NCBI RefSeq assembly: GCF_036242395.1
Contig: NZ_CP108458.1
Location: 1,798,001-1,862,000, forward strand
Source of the DNA: Kitasatospora sp. NBC_01266
Lineage (GTDB): Bacteria; Actinomycetota; Actinomycetes; Streptomycetales; Streptomycetaceae
Reading direction: 5' to 3'
DNA: 64,000 nucleotides
A program made the translations under genes and the position numbers. Under the pieces are notes generated by a model that had not been told where the DNA came from, did not search any database, and was given only the letters and a program-made list of their open reading frames with translations. Below, one piece after another: positions 1 to 13,500 of this stretch; position 1 is the first letter of the stretch; every line of letters begins with the position of its first letter.

Positions 1-3000
1 CGGGCTCGCGGTCGCGAAGACCTCCGCGCCCAGGTGACGGGCGAGTTGGATCGCCGCCATACCCACACCACCGGCGCCCGCGTGCACCAGCACCCGCTCA
101 CCGGCCTTGACCGCACCCAGATCCGACCACGCGTACAGCGCCGTCAGGAAGACGATCGGCACCGACGCCGCCCGCGCGAACGACCACCCGGCCGGAACCG
201 GCGCCACCATCCGGTGGTCCGTCACCGCGAATGGCCCGAACCCACCACCGAACATCCCCAGCACCCGGTCACCAACGGCCAGCCCGGCAACTCCCGGGCC
301 CACCTCGGCCACCACACCCGCGCCCTCGATACCCAGCGGCGCCACCACCGGATACATGCCCAGCGCGTTCAGCACATCACGGAAGTTCACACCACCGGCC
401 CGCACCGCGATCCGGACCTGACCCTCGGCCAACTCCTCGATCGGTGCCTCGATGAGCTCCAACGCCTCCAACGTGCCACGCTCGACACTGTCCAACCGCC
501 ACGCCACCGCACCAGCCGGCACCGCGAGTTCACCCGCCGTGTCCGCCCGGGAGAGGCGCGGCGCGAGGACCTGGCCGGCCCGCAGCGCCAGCTGCGACTC
601 GCCCGAGGCCACTGCCCTTGGCAGCGCCGCCCACGACTCCGCCGAGCCGTCGACGTCCACCAGCACCACCCGGTCCGGGTGTTCGGACTGCGCCGAACGC
701 ACCAGGCCCCAGACGGCGGCGGCCTCGAGGTCCGCCACGCCCTCACCGGTGGTCGTGGCGACCGCCGCGCGGGTCAGCAGCACCAGGCGCGCGCCGGCAT
801 ACCGCTCGTCGGCCAGCCAGCCCTGGAGCAGCTCCAGCGTCTGCGGCGGCGTGCCGGCGCAGGCCGCCAGCACCGAGGCCCCGGCCGGGTCGGCCGACGG
901 CAGTCCCGTGCCCAGCGTGTCCTCGCCGAGCAGCGCCCAGCCCTCGGGCGTCCCGGCGCCGACCGGGACCGCCGACCAGGCGAGCCGGAAGAGCGAGTCA
1001 CCGCGCGTGTCGGGTGCCTTGAACTGGTCCGACGTCACCTGCCGCAGCACCAGCGACTCCACCGCGAGGATCGGTGCGCCCGACTCGTCCGCCGCGAACA
1101 GCGACACGCCGTCGGTACCCGTCCGCGACAGGCGCACCCGCAGGGCAGCGGCGCCCGAGGCGAAGAGCGACACGCCCGACCAGGAGAACGGCAGTCCACC
1201 GCTCCGCTGCGACACGCCGTCGCCGTCCCTGTCGCCATCGCCGTCGCCATCGCCCGCCGCCGGGTCCGCGTTCAGCGCGGTGGCGTGCAGGGCGGCGTCC
1301 AGCAGCGCCGGGTGCAGGCCGAAGCTGTCGGCAGCAGCGCCCTCCGGCAGCGCGACCTCGGCGAACACCTCGTCGCCACGCCGCCAGGCGGCCCGCAGGC
1401 CCTGGAAGGACGGGCCGTAGGCGAACCCGCGCTCGGCGAAGTCGGGGTAGAGCGTCCCGACCGGCACAGCAGTCGCGCCACTCGGCGGCCAAGCAGTCAA
1501 CTCGGCGCTGGTGGGCGGCTCCTGACGGGTCCCGGTGAGCGTGCCGGTCGCGTGCCGGCGCCAGTCGGCGTCGTCCTGGAGCAGGGAGTGGATGCTCAGC
1601 GAGCGCACACCGTCCTGCTCCTCCGCGCCGACCCGGACCTGCACCTGAACGGACTCGCCCTCGGCGAGCACCAGCGGTGCCTCCAGCACGAGTTCGTCCA
1701 CCCCGTGGCTGCCGACCTGGTCGGCGGCGCGCATGGCGAGCTCGACGAAGGCGGTGCCCGGCAGCAGGACATGGTCCATGATCCGGTGCTCGGCGAGCCA
1801 CGGGTGGGTCGAGAGCGACAACCGACCGGTCAGGACGGCGCCTTCACCGTCGGCGAGAGCAACGGCCGCCCCGAGCAGCGGGTGGTCGGTGGCCCGCAGG
1901 CCGAGTTCCGTCACGTCCCCCGAGAAGCCGGTGGCCATGGTCGGCCAGTAACGCGCGTGCTGGAAGGCGTAGGTGGGCAGGTCGACGTGCGCGGTGCCGG
2001 TGAAGAGCGCGGACCAGTCGACTGTCGTGCCGCGCACGTAGGCACGGGCCACGGCGCCGAGCAGCGTCTCCACCTCGGCGCGACCGGCGCGCGCGAGGGG
2101 GAGCGCCACGGTCTCGTCCGGCACGAGGGCGGAGAGGACGGTGTCCGGGCCCAGTTCCAGGAAGGTGCGCACGCCCTCCTCCTGGAGGGTGGCGACGCCA
2201 TCGGCGAACCGGACCGCCTCACGGACGTGGCGCACCCAGTAGTCGGCAGAGGTGAGGTCCTCGAAGCCGCCGGTGAGGTTCGAGACCACCGGGATCGTCG
2301 GCGCGTTGTAGGTGAGGGACTCGGCGACGGCGCGGAACTCCGCCAGCATCGGGTCCATCAGCGCGGAGTGGAAGGCGTGGCTGACCGTCAGGCGCTTGAC
2401 CTTGCGGCCGGCGGCACGCCAGGTGGTCTCCAACTGCGCGATGTCGGCTTCGGCGCCGGAGACGACGATCGACTCGGGGCCGTTGACGGCCGCGATATCG
2501 ACGTAGCCGGCCAGCGCGTTGCGGACCTCGTCCTCGGTGGCCTGGACGGCGAGCATCGCGCCACCCGCCGGCAGCGCCTGCATCAGGCGGCCACGAGCGG
2601 CCACGAGCGTGCAGGCGTCCGCCAGCGACCAGAGGCCCGCGACGTGCGCGGCGGCCAGCTCACCGATCGAGTGCCCCGCCAGGATGTCCGGGGTGACGCC
2701 CCAGGACTCCAGCAGGCGGAACAGCGCGACCTCGATCGCGAACAATCCCGCCTGGGTGTAGACGGTCTGGTCGAGCAGCGCGGACTCGGTGTCGAACAGC
2801 ACGTCCCGCAGCGGGCGTTCCAGCTCCGCGTCGAACCGCGCGCAGACCGCGTCCAGCGCGTCCGCGAACACCGGGAACGCGGCGTAGAGTTCACGCCCCA
2901 TCCCGGCCCGCTGACTGCCCTGCCCGGAGAAGAGGAACCCGGTCCGGCCCTCGACCACCGAACCCACCACCACACCCGAGACCTCACCGCCCTCGGCCAC

Positions 3001-4515
3001 CGCCGCCAACCCCGCCAGCAGTTCACCACCGTCCGAACCCAGCACGACCGCACGCTGCTCGAACCCGGCCCGCGACACCGCCAACGCCCGACCCACACCC
3101 GCCACCGAAGCATCAGCATCCAAGTGCTCCACCAACCGCCCGGCCTGCCCACGCAGAGCCGCGACACCACGCCCCGACACCACCCACGGCACCACCGGAG
3201 CACCCGCCACCACCATCGAGACCTCCGCCTCCGGCGCCTGCTCCAGCACCACATGCGCGTTCGTCCCACTCATCCCGAACGACGACACACCCGCACGACG
3301 CGGACGCCCAACCTCCGGCCACACCATCGCCTCGGTCAGCAACTCAACCGCACCCGCCGACCAATCCACATGCGGCGACGGCGCATCCACATGCAACGTA
3401 CGCGGCAACACACCATGCCGCATCGCCAACACCATCTTGATCACACTCGCCACACCCGAAGCAGCCTGCGTGTGACCGATATTCGACTTCAACGACCCCA
3501 ACAACAGCGGCTGTTCAGCCGACCGCCCCTGACCATAGGTGGCCAGCAGCGCCTGCGCCTCGATCGGGTCACCAAGTGCCGTTCCGGTCCCGTGCGCTTC
3601 AACGACATCGATCTGATCCACTGTCAACTGGGCATTCGCCAGCGCCTGCCGGATCACCCGCTGCTGCGACGGACCATTCGGCGCCGTCAACCCGTTCGAC
3701 GCCCCATCCTGATTGACCGCAGTCCCCCGCACCACCGCCAACACCTGATGACCGAGCCGCCGAGCATCACTCAGCCGCTCCACCACCAACATCCCGACAC
3801 CCTCACCCCAACCCGTGCCATCAGCACCAGCCGCGAACGCCTTGCACCGACCATCCATCGCCAACCCACGCTGACGACTGAACTCGATGAACGCACCCGG
3901 CGTCGACATCACCGTCACACCACCGGCCAACGCCAACTCACACTCACCACCACGCAACGCCTGCACCGCAAGATGCAACGCCACCAACGACGACGAACAC
4001 GCCGTATCCACCGTCACCGCCGGACCCTCAAGCCCGAACGTGTAGGACAACCGACCCGACACCACACTCGCCGCGTTACCCGTCCCCAGATGACCACCCA
4101 ACTCCTCCACCGCACCCGCCAGCAGACCCGCGTAATCCTGACCGTTCGTCCCCACGAACACACCCGTACGCGAACCCCGCACCGACCACGGCGACACACC
4201 CGCCCGCTCGAACGCCTCCCACGACGTCTCCAACAACAACCGCTGCTGCGGATCCATCGCCAACGCCTCACGCGGCGAAATCCCGAAGAACGCGGGATCG
4301 AAGTCGGCCACCTCCGCCAGGAAGGCGCCGACGTTGACATACGCGGTACCTGGGTGGTCCGCGTCCGGGTGGTAGAGCCGTTCCAGGTCCCAGCCACGGT
4401 CGGTCGGGAACGGCCCGACCGCGTCGGCCTCATCCATCATCAGCTGCCACAGTCCTTCGGGCGAGACGATCCCGCCCGGGAACCGGCACGCCATGCCCAC
4501 GATCGCGATCGGCTC
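1..4515 (-). other. PKS-A module 4 (partial): KS-AT(malonyl)-DH-ER, cut by window edge
   Basis: The AT has GHSIG near 2670 and HAFH near 2370 (malonyl). The DH carries the same [11 protein letters not shown] variant near 1785 as module 2. A DGDGDGD-like acidic linker (about 1205-1260) is inserted after the second DH motif. ER NFRDV lies near 380 and its NADPH loop near 60. The reading frame is open at base 1; KR and ACP presumably follow outside. Its KS is essentially a copy of the module 2 KS (offset 10665). Confidence 0.88.
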
Positions 4516-7500
4516 ATCCACCACCGCACCCGCACCCGCGCCCGCGACCGCCGCCGGCGCTCCGGCCTCGGCGTCCACGCCGGCGAGCTGCTGGGCGAGG
4601 TGCCGGGCCAGCACGGCGGGGGTGGGCTGGTCGAAGACCAGGGTCGGCGCCAGCGCGAGGCCGGTACTGGCGACCAGGCGGTTGCGCAGCTCGACCGCCA
4701 TCAGCGAGTCGAAGCCCAACTCCTTGAACGCACGCTCCGGTTCGACGGCAGCCGCCGACTCATGACCGAGCGCCGAGGCCGCCGCGGACCGGACGAGCTC
4801 CAGCAGCTGGCGCTCCCGTTCGGCCGGGGTCAGGCCGAGCAGGCGGGCAGCGAACGCGCTGCTCCGAGCCGCCGGGCCGGACGTGGCCTCCGCCGCCCCG
4901 CTGATGGCCTGCTGGGCCTCCGGGATCTCGGTGAAGAACTCGCTGCCACGCAGCGCGGTGAAGGCCGGCGCGAACCGCGCCCAATCCACGTCCACCACCA
5001 CCGCGTTGACATCATCACCCGCCAACGCGCACTCCAGCGCCAGCAACGCCCCCGCCGGAGCCAACGCACCCAACCCACGCCGACCCAACTCACCCACCGC
5101 AGCACCACGAGCCGCCATACCGACCTCGGCCCACGGACCCCACGCCACCGACACACCCGCCAGCCCACGACCACGCCGCGCCGCCACCAACGCGTCCACA
5201 AACGCATTTCCGGCCGAATACGCCGCCTGACCGCCACTCCCCCAGATACCCGAGATCGAGGAGAAGACCACGAACGCGTCCAACTCACGCTCGCCCAGCA
5301 GCTCGTCCAGCAACGCCGCACCGCAGACCTTCGCCGCGACCACGGCGGCGAACTCCTCGGCGCTCGTGTCGCCGAGGGCCTGGCCGGTGTCGAGGCCGGC
5401 GGCGTGGAACACCGAACGAAGCGGGTACTCCTCGGTGTCGAGCTGCCGCAGCAACCCGGCCAGCGCCTCGCGGTCGGCCACATCACACGCGGCCACCGTC
5501 ACCTCAGCACCCAGCGCCCGCAGCTCCGCCGCCAACTCCACTGCCCCCGGAGCCTCCAGACCCCGACGACCGGTCAGCACCAGATGCTCGGCGCCACCAC
5601 GCACCAGCCAGCGCGCGACCTCGCCACCGAGGCCACCCGTGCCACCCGTGATCAGCGCCGTGCCACGCGGACGCCAGCCAGAACCGCCTGCCGCAGCGCG
5701 CACCAGGCGCCGGGCGAACACGCCCGACCCGCGCACCGCCAGCTGATCCTCAACACCCTGCCCCAGCACCGCACAGAGCCGCGCACCCGCACGCTCGTCC
5801 AACACCGCCGGAAGATCCAGCAGCCCACCCCACAGCTGCGGGAACTCCAACCCCGCCACCCGGCCCAGACCCCAGAGCAGACCACCAGCGGGAGCTGACA
5901 GAACGTCAGACTTGCCGGTCGACACGGCGCCCCGCGTCACGCACCACAGTCGACCGCCGACACCGGCCTCGCCCAGCGCCTGGAGCAGCTCCAGCGTCGG
6001 GCCCATCGCCGACTCCACACCCGCAGTAGCGGCAACACCGCTGTCCTCCAGCGCCAGCAGCGACACCACACCGGCGAACTCGCGCCCGGCCAACCGGTCA
6101 GCCAGCGACTCACGATCATCACCAGCACCCGCCACCAGCACCTCAACCCCGGCACCAGCAGCACCCAGCGCACCCTCAACCCACCGACACACCTCACCCC
6201 CGGCAGCAGCACCCTCAGGCACCACCACCAACCACCCACCACTCAGACCGGCCGCGGCCCCCAACTCCACCGCACGCCACACCACCCGATACCGCCAACC
6301 ATCCACCACCGACCGCTCACGCCGCGCCCGACGCCACGACGAAATCGCCGGCAACACCGCACCCAACGGCTCACCAACCCCACCACCAAGCTCCAACTCC
6401 GCACTCAGAGCCGCAACATCACCCCGCTCCACCGCATCCCAGAACCGCACCTCCGCCACATCCGACGCAGCAGCCTGAGACGCCACCGCCTGCGGCACGG
6501 CCGAAGCCGCCGCCAGCCAGAACCGCCGGCGCTGGAAGGCGTAGGTGGGCAGGTCGACGCGCTGGGCGCCGGTGCCCGCGAAGTAGGCGTTCCAGTCGAC
6601 GCGCACGCCCTGGACGTGCAGCCGGGCCACGGCGGCGGCCAGCGACTGCGCCTCCGGGCGGCCGGCCCGCTGGGTGGGGATACCCTCGGCCAGCGCGGAC
6701 AGCACACCGTCCGGGCCGATCTCCAGGAACGTGCCGACACCCTGCTCACGCAGGGCGCTGACGCCGTCCGCGAAGCGCACGGTCTCCCGCACATGACGCA
6801 CCCAGTACTCCGGAGTGGTCAGATCGCCACCACTACCCGAGACCACCGGGATCCGGGGCCGGGCGTAGCCCAGGGACTCGGCGACCGTACGGAACTCGGC
6901 CAGCATCGGATCCATCAGCGCGGAGTGGAAGGCATGGCTGACCGTCAGCCGCTTCACCCTGCGGCCCTCGGCACGGAACGCCGACTCCAGCGCCGCGACA
7001 GCCGCCTCGACACCCGACACGACCACCGAGTCGACACTGTTGATCGCCGCGATGTCGACCCCGTCGACCAGCGCGGCACGCACCTCGGCCTCGCTGCCCT
7101 GCACCGCGAGCATCGCACCACCCGCCGGCAGCGCCTGCATCAAGCGACCACGCGCGGCCACCAGCTTGCAAGCGTCCTCCAGCGACCAGACCCCCGCCAC
7201 ATACGCGGCGGCCAACTCACCGATCGAGTGCCCGCCCAGGAAGTCCGCACGCACACCCCACGACTCCACCAGCCGGAACAGCGCCACCTCGACCGCGAAC
7301 AACCCCGCCTGCGTGTACACCGTCTGGCCCAGCAGCGCCGACTCGCTGTCGAACAGCACCTCCCGCAACGGCCGTTCCAGTTCCGCGTCGAACTGCGCGC
7401 ACACCTCGTCCAGCGCGTCCGCGAACACCGGGAACGCGTCGTAGAGTTCACGCCCCATCCCGGCCCGCTGACTGCCCTGCCCCGAGAACAGGAACGCCGT

Positions 7501-10500
7501 CTTCCCCGCCGCCCCCGGCGCAGCCACGCCGAGAACAGCGGTCGAGGTCTCCGGCTCGCGGGCGAACGCGTCGAGGTTGGCCAGCAGTTCGGCCTGGTCA
7601 CGGCCGAGCACGACGGCGCGGTGCTCCAGCGCCTGCCGGTGGGTGGCCAGCGAGTAGGCGGTGTCGAGCGCCGAACCGGCGGACTGCCGCAGGTGCTCCG
7701 CCAGGCGCTGCGCCTGTGCGGCCAGGCCGGCCGCGTCCTTGCCGGACAGCAGCCAGGGCAGGTACCGGCCGTCAGCAACCGTTGCGGACGGCGCGGGCTC
7801 CGCCACCGCCACCGCTACCGCAGCCGCCGGCGGCTCCTCGATGATCACGTGGGCGTTGGTGCCGCTGATGCCGAAGGACGAGACACCCGCGCGCCGCACC
7901 CGCCCGCCGGCGGGCCAGGCGGCCGGCTCGGTCAGCAGGCTGATGGTGCCGGCGGTCCAGTCGACCTGGCCGCTGGGCTGGTCCACGTGCAGGGTCTGCG
8001 GCAGCAGTTCGTGCCGCAGCGCCATGACCATCTTGATGATGCCGCCGACACCGGCCGCCGCCTGGGCGTGACCGAGGTTCGACTTGAGCGAGCCGAGCAG
8101 CAAGGGCTGCTCCGAGCCCCGCTCCCGGCCGTAAGTAGCGATCAGCGCCTGGGCCTCGATCGGGTCGCCGAGGCGGGTGCCGGTGCCGTGCGCCTCGACC
8201 GCATCGATCTGATCAGACGTCAGGCCGCCGTTGGCCAGCGCCTGGCGGATCACCCGCTGCTGAGCGGGGCCGTTGGGAGCGGTGAGGCCGTTCGAAGCGC
8301 CGTCCTGGTTGACGGCGGTGCCGCGCACCACCGCGAGCACCTGGTGGCCCAACCGCTCGGCGTCGCTGAGGCGTTCGACCAGCAGCATGCCGACGCCCTC
8401 GGCCCAGCCGGTGCCGTCGGCCGAGTCGGCGAAGGACTTGCAGCGGCCGTCCGCCGCCAGGCCCTGCTGGCGGCTGAACTGAACGAACATGTTGGGCGAG
8501 GCCAGGATCGCGGCGCCGCCGACCAGCGCCATTCCGCACTCGCCCTGCCGCAGTGCCTGGACGGCGAGGTGCAGCGCGACCAGGGAGGAGGAGCAGGCGG
8601 TGTCGATGGTCATCGCCGGGCCCTCGAGCCCGAAGGTGTAGGCGAGTCGACCGGAGACCACGCTGCCCGCGTTGCCGGTGAGCAGGTGGGCCTCGATCTC
8701 CTCGGGGGCCTGGCCGACCAGCGGGCCGTAACCCTGGAAGGCGGCACCGATGAAGACGCCGGTCCGGCTGCCGCGCACGGTGGCCGGGCTGATGCCCGCG
8801 CGCTCGAAGACCTCCCAGCTGGTCTCCAGCAGCAGGCGCTGCTGCGGGTCCATGGCGAGGGCCTCGCGCGGGGCGATACCGAAAAAGCCGGGGTCGAACT
8901 GGTCGGCTTCGTAGAGGAATCCGCCACTGCGGGTGTAGCTGGTGCCGGAACGCTCCGGATCCGGGTCGTAGAGGTTCTCCAGATCCCAGCCGCGGTTCAC
9001 CGGGAACTCGCCGATGGCGTCCCGGCCTTCGGCGACCAGCTGCCAGAGCGCCTCGGGCGAGTCCACGCTCCCGGGGTAGCGGCAGGCCATCCCGACGATC
9101 ACGATCGGGTCGTCGGTCGGGCGGTCCGAGGAGTCGGCGGACCGGCCGGACGGCACGGGGAGTTGGGCCTCCTCGACCCCGCCGAGCAGTTCCACTTCGA
9201 GGAAGGCGGCCAGCGAGGCGGCGGTCGGGTGGTCGAAGACGAGAGTGGCGGGCAGCCGAAGGCCGGTGGCGGTGTTCAGGCGGTTGCGCAGTTCGACGGA
9301 GGTGAGCGAGTCGAAGCCCAACTCCTTGAAGGCCCGGTCGGGTTCGACCGCCTTGGCGCTCGCGTGGCCGAGGACGGCCACCGCCTGTGCCTGCACCAGG
9401 TCCAGCAGAACGCGAGCGCGGTCGGCGCCGGACAGCGGGGCGAGCTGCTGGAGCAGGGACGACTGGCCCGCACCGCGAGCCGCCGTCTCCACCGCCCGAC
9501 GCCGGGCCGGGCGCACCAGTCCGCGCAGCAGGCTGGGCACTCCGGCATCGCCGGCATCGGCTTGCAGAGCAGACAAGTTGAGGCGGACCGGAACCGTGAC
9601 GGCACGGGCAGCGGTGCGGCCGGCGTCGAAGGCGGCCATGCCCTGCTCGGCGTCGAACGGCAGCAGGCCACTGCGGGCCATCCGCTGCAGGTCCGCCTCG
9701 CCGAGGTCACCGGTCATGCCGCTGCCGGACTGCTGCCACGGGCCCCAGGCGAGTGAGCTCGCGGGCAGGCCGAGCGAGCGGCGATGCACGGCCAGCGCGT
9801 CCAGGTAGGCGTTGGCCGCCGCGTAGTTGGCCTGACCGACACTGCCCAGCACCCCGGCGATCGAGGAGAACAGCACGAAGGCGGACAGGTCATGATGGAG
9901 CGTCAGTTCATGCAGGTGGCGCGCGGCGTCGGCCTTCGGGGCCCGGACGGCGGCCAGCCGCTCGGGGGTCATGCCCTCGATCAGACCGTCGTCCAGCACA
10001 CCGGCCGTGTGCACCACCGCCGTCAGCTCGCGACCGGCGATCGCGCGGGCGAGCGCGTCGCGGTCGGCGACGTCGCAGGCCACGGCCTCGGCGGTGGCGC
10101 CCAGTTCGGCGAGGTCGGCGAGCAGCTCGGCGGCGCCGGGCGCCTCGGGGCCACGGCGGCTGAGCAGCAGGAGGTTGCGGGCGCCGTGCTCACGCACCAG
10201 GTGGCGGGCGACCAGGGCGCCGAGCGAGCCGGTGCCGCCGGTGACCAGCACCGTGCGCTCGGGGTCGAGTTGCCGCGGGACCGTGAGGACGACCTTGCCG
10301 ATGTGCTTGGCCTGGCTGACGAAGCGGAACGCCTCCCGGGCCTGGCGCACGTCCCACACCCGGACGGGCAGCGTCTCGATCGTGCCGGACGCGAACAACT
10401 CCAGCAACTGGGAGAGGAGTTCACCGATCCGCGCCGGGCCGGCCTCGACCAGGTCGAACGCCCGGTAAGCGACACCCTCGGGGACGTCCGTGCGGATGTC

Positions 10501-13500
10501 GGTCTTGCCCATCTCCAGGAACCGGCCACCACGCGGCAGCAGGTCCAGCGAGGCGTCCACGAACTCACCCGCGAGGGCGTTCAGGACCACGTCCACGCCG
10601 TCCCCGCCGGTCACGGCCAGGAACTTCGCGGCGAAGGACAGGTCACGCGAGGACGCGATGTGCTCCTCGTCCAGACCCAGCGAGCGCAACGTGTCCCACT
10701 TGCCCGGACTCGCGGTCGCGAAGACCTCCGCGCCCAGGTGACGGGCCAGCTGGATCGCCGCCATACCCACACCACCGGCACCCGCGTGCACCAGCACCCG
10801 CTCACCGGCCTTGACCGCCCCCAAGTCCGACCACACGTACAGCGCCGTCAGGAAGACGATCGGCACCGACGCCGCCCGCGCGAACGACCACCCGACCGGA
10901 ACCGGCGCCACCATCCGGTGGTCCGTCACCGCGAACGGCCCGAACCCACCACCGAACATCCCCAGCACCCGGTCACCAACGGCCAGCCCGGTGACGCCCG
11001 GACCCACCTCGGCCACCACGCCGGCGCCCTCGATACCCAGCGGCGCCACCACCGGATACATGCCCAACGCGTTCAGCACATCACGGAAGTTCACACCACC
11101 GGCCCGCACCGCGATCCGGACCTGACCCTCGGCCAACTCCTCCACCGAGGACGGAACCAGCTCCAACGCCTCCAACGTGCCACGCTCGACACTGTCCAAC
11201 CGCCACGCCACCGCACCAGCCGGCACCGCGAGTTCACCCGCCGCATCAGCACGCACCAACCGTGGCGCCAAGGCCACACCCGCACGCAGCGCCAGCTGCG
11301 ACTCGCCCGAAGCCACCGCCCCCGGCAGCGCCGCCCACGACTCCGCCGAGCCGTCCACATCCACCAACACCACCCGGTCCGGGTGTTCCGACTGCGCCGA
11401 ACGCACCAGACCCCAGACCGCCCCAGCCTCCAGATCCACCACACCCGGATCCGCATCCACCGCAACAGCCCCACGCGTCACCACCACCAGACGCGCACCC
11501 CCACCAACACCCTGAAGCGCCCCCAGCACCACCTCCACCGACGCACCGCACACCACCAGCACCGAAGCCGAGACCTCAACACCCGACACCAGACCAGTGC
11601 CCAGCGTGTCCTCACCCCACAGCGCCCACCCCTCGGTGGTCGCCTCCGGGTCCGCCTCGGCGGCAACCCACTCGATGGCGAACTGGTCGTCCGCGCCGAG
11701 GCCGGCCGCGGGCTTCAGCTGCGCAGCGGTGACCGGGCGCAGCACCAGGGAGTCCACAGCGGCCACCGGCGCGCCGGACTGGTCGGCGACGAGCAGCGAC
11801 ACGCCGTCGGTACCCGTCCGCGACAGGCGCACCCGCAGGGCAGCGGCCCCCGAGGCGAAGAGCGACACGCCCGACCAGGCGAACGGCAGGCGGCCACGCC
11901 CGGACTCCGTGTCGGCATCGGCCAGCAGGTCGCCCACCGCGATCGCGTGCAGCGCGGCATCCAGCAGCGCCGGATGCAGGCCGAAGCCCTCGACCCCGGT
12001 CCCCTCCGGCAGCGCGACCTCGGCGAACACCTCGTCACCGCGCCGCCAGGCGGCCCGCAGGCCCTGGAACGACGGGCCATAGGCGAACCCGCCCTCGGCC
12101 AGGCCCGGGTAGAGCGCGTCGACGCCGAGCGCGACGGCACCGGCCGGCGGCCACTCGGTCAGCGCGGCGGAGGTGGCCGGCTGGGCGTGGCCCGTCGACA
12201 GCACACCGCTGGCGTGCCGCACCCACATGCCGTCGGTCGACGGCTCGTCGGCGCGCGAGTGCACACTGACCGGACGCAGCCCGGTCTCGTCGGGAGCGCC
12301 GACCCAGACCTGCACCCGGGTCGCGCCGTGGGCCGGCAGGATCAGCGGGGCGTGCAGCGTCAGCTCGTCCACCCGGTCGCTGCCGACCTGGTCGGCGGCG
12401 CGCATGGCGAGTTCCACGAAGGCGGTGCCCGGCAGCAGGACGTGGTCCATGATCCGGTGCTCGGCGAGCCACGGGTGGGTCTTCAGCGAGAGCGAACCGG
12501 TCAGCAGGTAGCCGTCGGTGTCCACCAGCCGGACCGCGGCACCGAGCAGCGGGTGGTCGGCCGCGCTCAGGCCCAGGCCGCAGGCATCGCCGATCGCGGT
12601 GCCCATGGTCGGCCAGAAGTCCTCGTGTTGGAAGGCGTAGGTGGGCAGGTCGACCTGGGCGGTGCCGGTGAAGAGCGCGGACCAGTCGACGGCCGTGCCG
12701 CGCACGTAGACGCGGGCCAGGGCGCTGAGCAGCGTCTCCACCTCGGCGCGACCGGCGCGCTGGGTGGGGATGCAGGTGGTCTCGCCGGCCATCGCGGAGA
12801 GCACGCCGTCGGGGCCCAGCTCCAGGAAGGTGCGCACGCCCTCCTCCTGGAGGGTGGCGACGCCATCGGCGAACCGGACCGCCTCACGGACGTGGCGCAC
12901 CCAGTAGTCGGCAGAGGTGAGGTCCTCGAAGCCGCCGGTCACGTTCGAGACCACCGGAATACGCGGTGCGCTGTACGTCAGCGACTCGGCGACGGCGCGG
13001 AACTCCGCCAGCATCGGGTCCATCAGCGCGGAGTGGAAGGCGTGGCTGACCGTCAGGCGCTTGACCTTGCGGCCGGCGGCACGCCAGGCCTGCTCCAGCG
13101 CCGCGACCTCCGCCTCGGCGCCGGAGACGACGATCGAGTCAGGCCCGTTGACGGCGGCGATGTCCACGGCGCCACTCAGCGCCGCCCGGATCTCCTCCTC
13201 GCGCCCCTGCACCGCGAGCATCGCGCCACCCGCCGGCAGCGCCTGCATCAGGCGGCCACGAGCGGCCACGAGCGTGCAGGCGTCCGCCAGCGACCAGAGG
13301 CCCGCGACGTGCGCGGCGGCCAGCTCACCGATCGAGTGCCCCGCCAGGATGTCCGGGGTGACGCCCCAGGACTCCAGCAGGCGGAACAGCGCGACCTCGA
13401 TCGCGAACAATCCCGCCTGGGTGTAGACGGTCTGGTCGAGCAGCGCGGACTCGGTGTCGAACAGCACGTCCCGCAGCGGGCGTTCCAGCTCCGCGTCGAA

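Noticed and set aside
34..5898. Long plus-strand open frame (1954 codons), and similar giant plus-strand frames at 9784-20070, 23378-30427, 30527-35803, 38977-45768 and 53753-57925
   Set aside because: They are antisense to PKS genes, rich in Arg, His, Gln and Gly with no domain signal. They arise because GC-rich coding strands rarely produce stops on the opposite strand.
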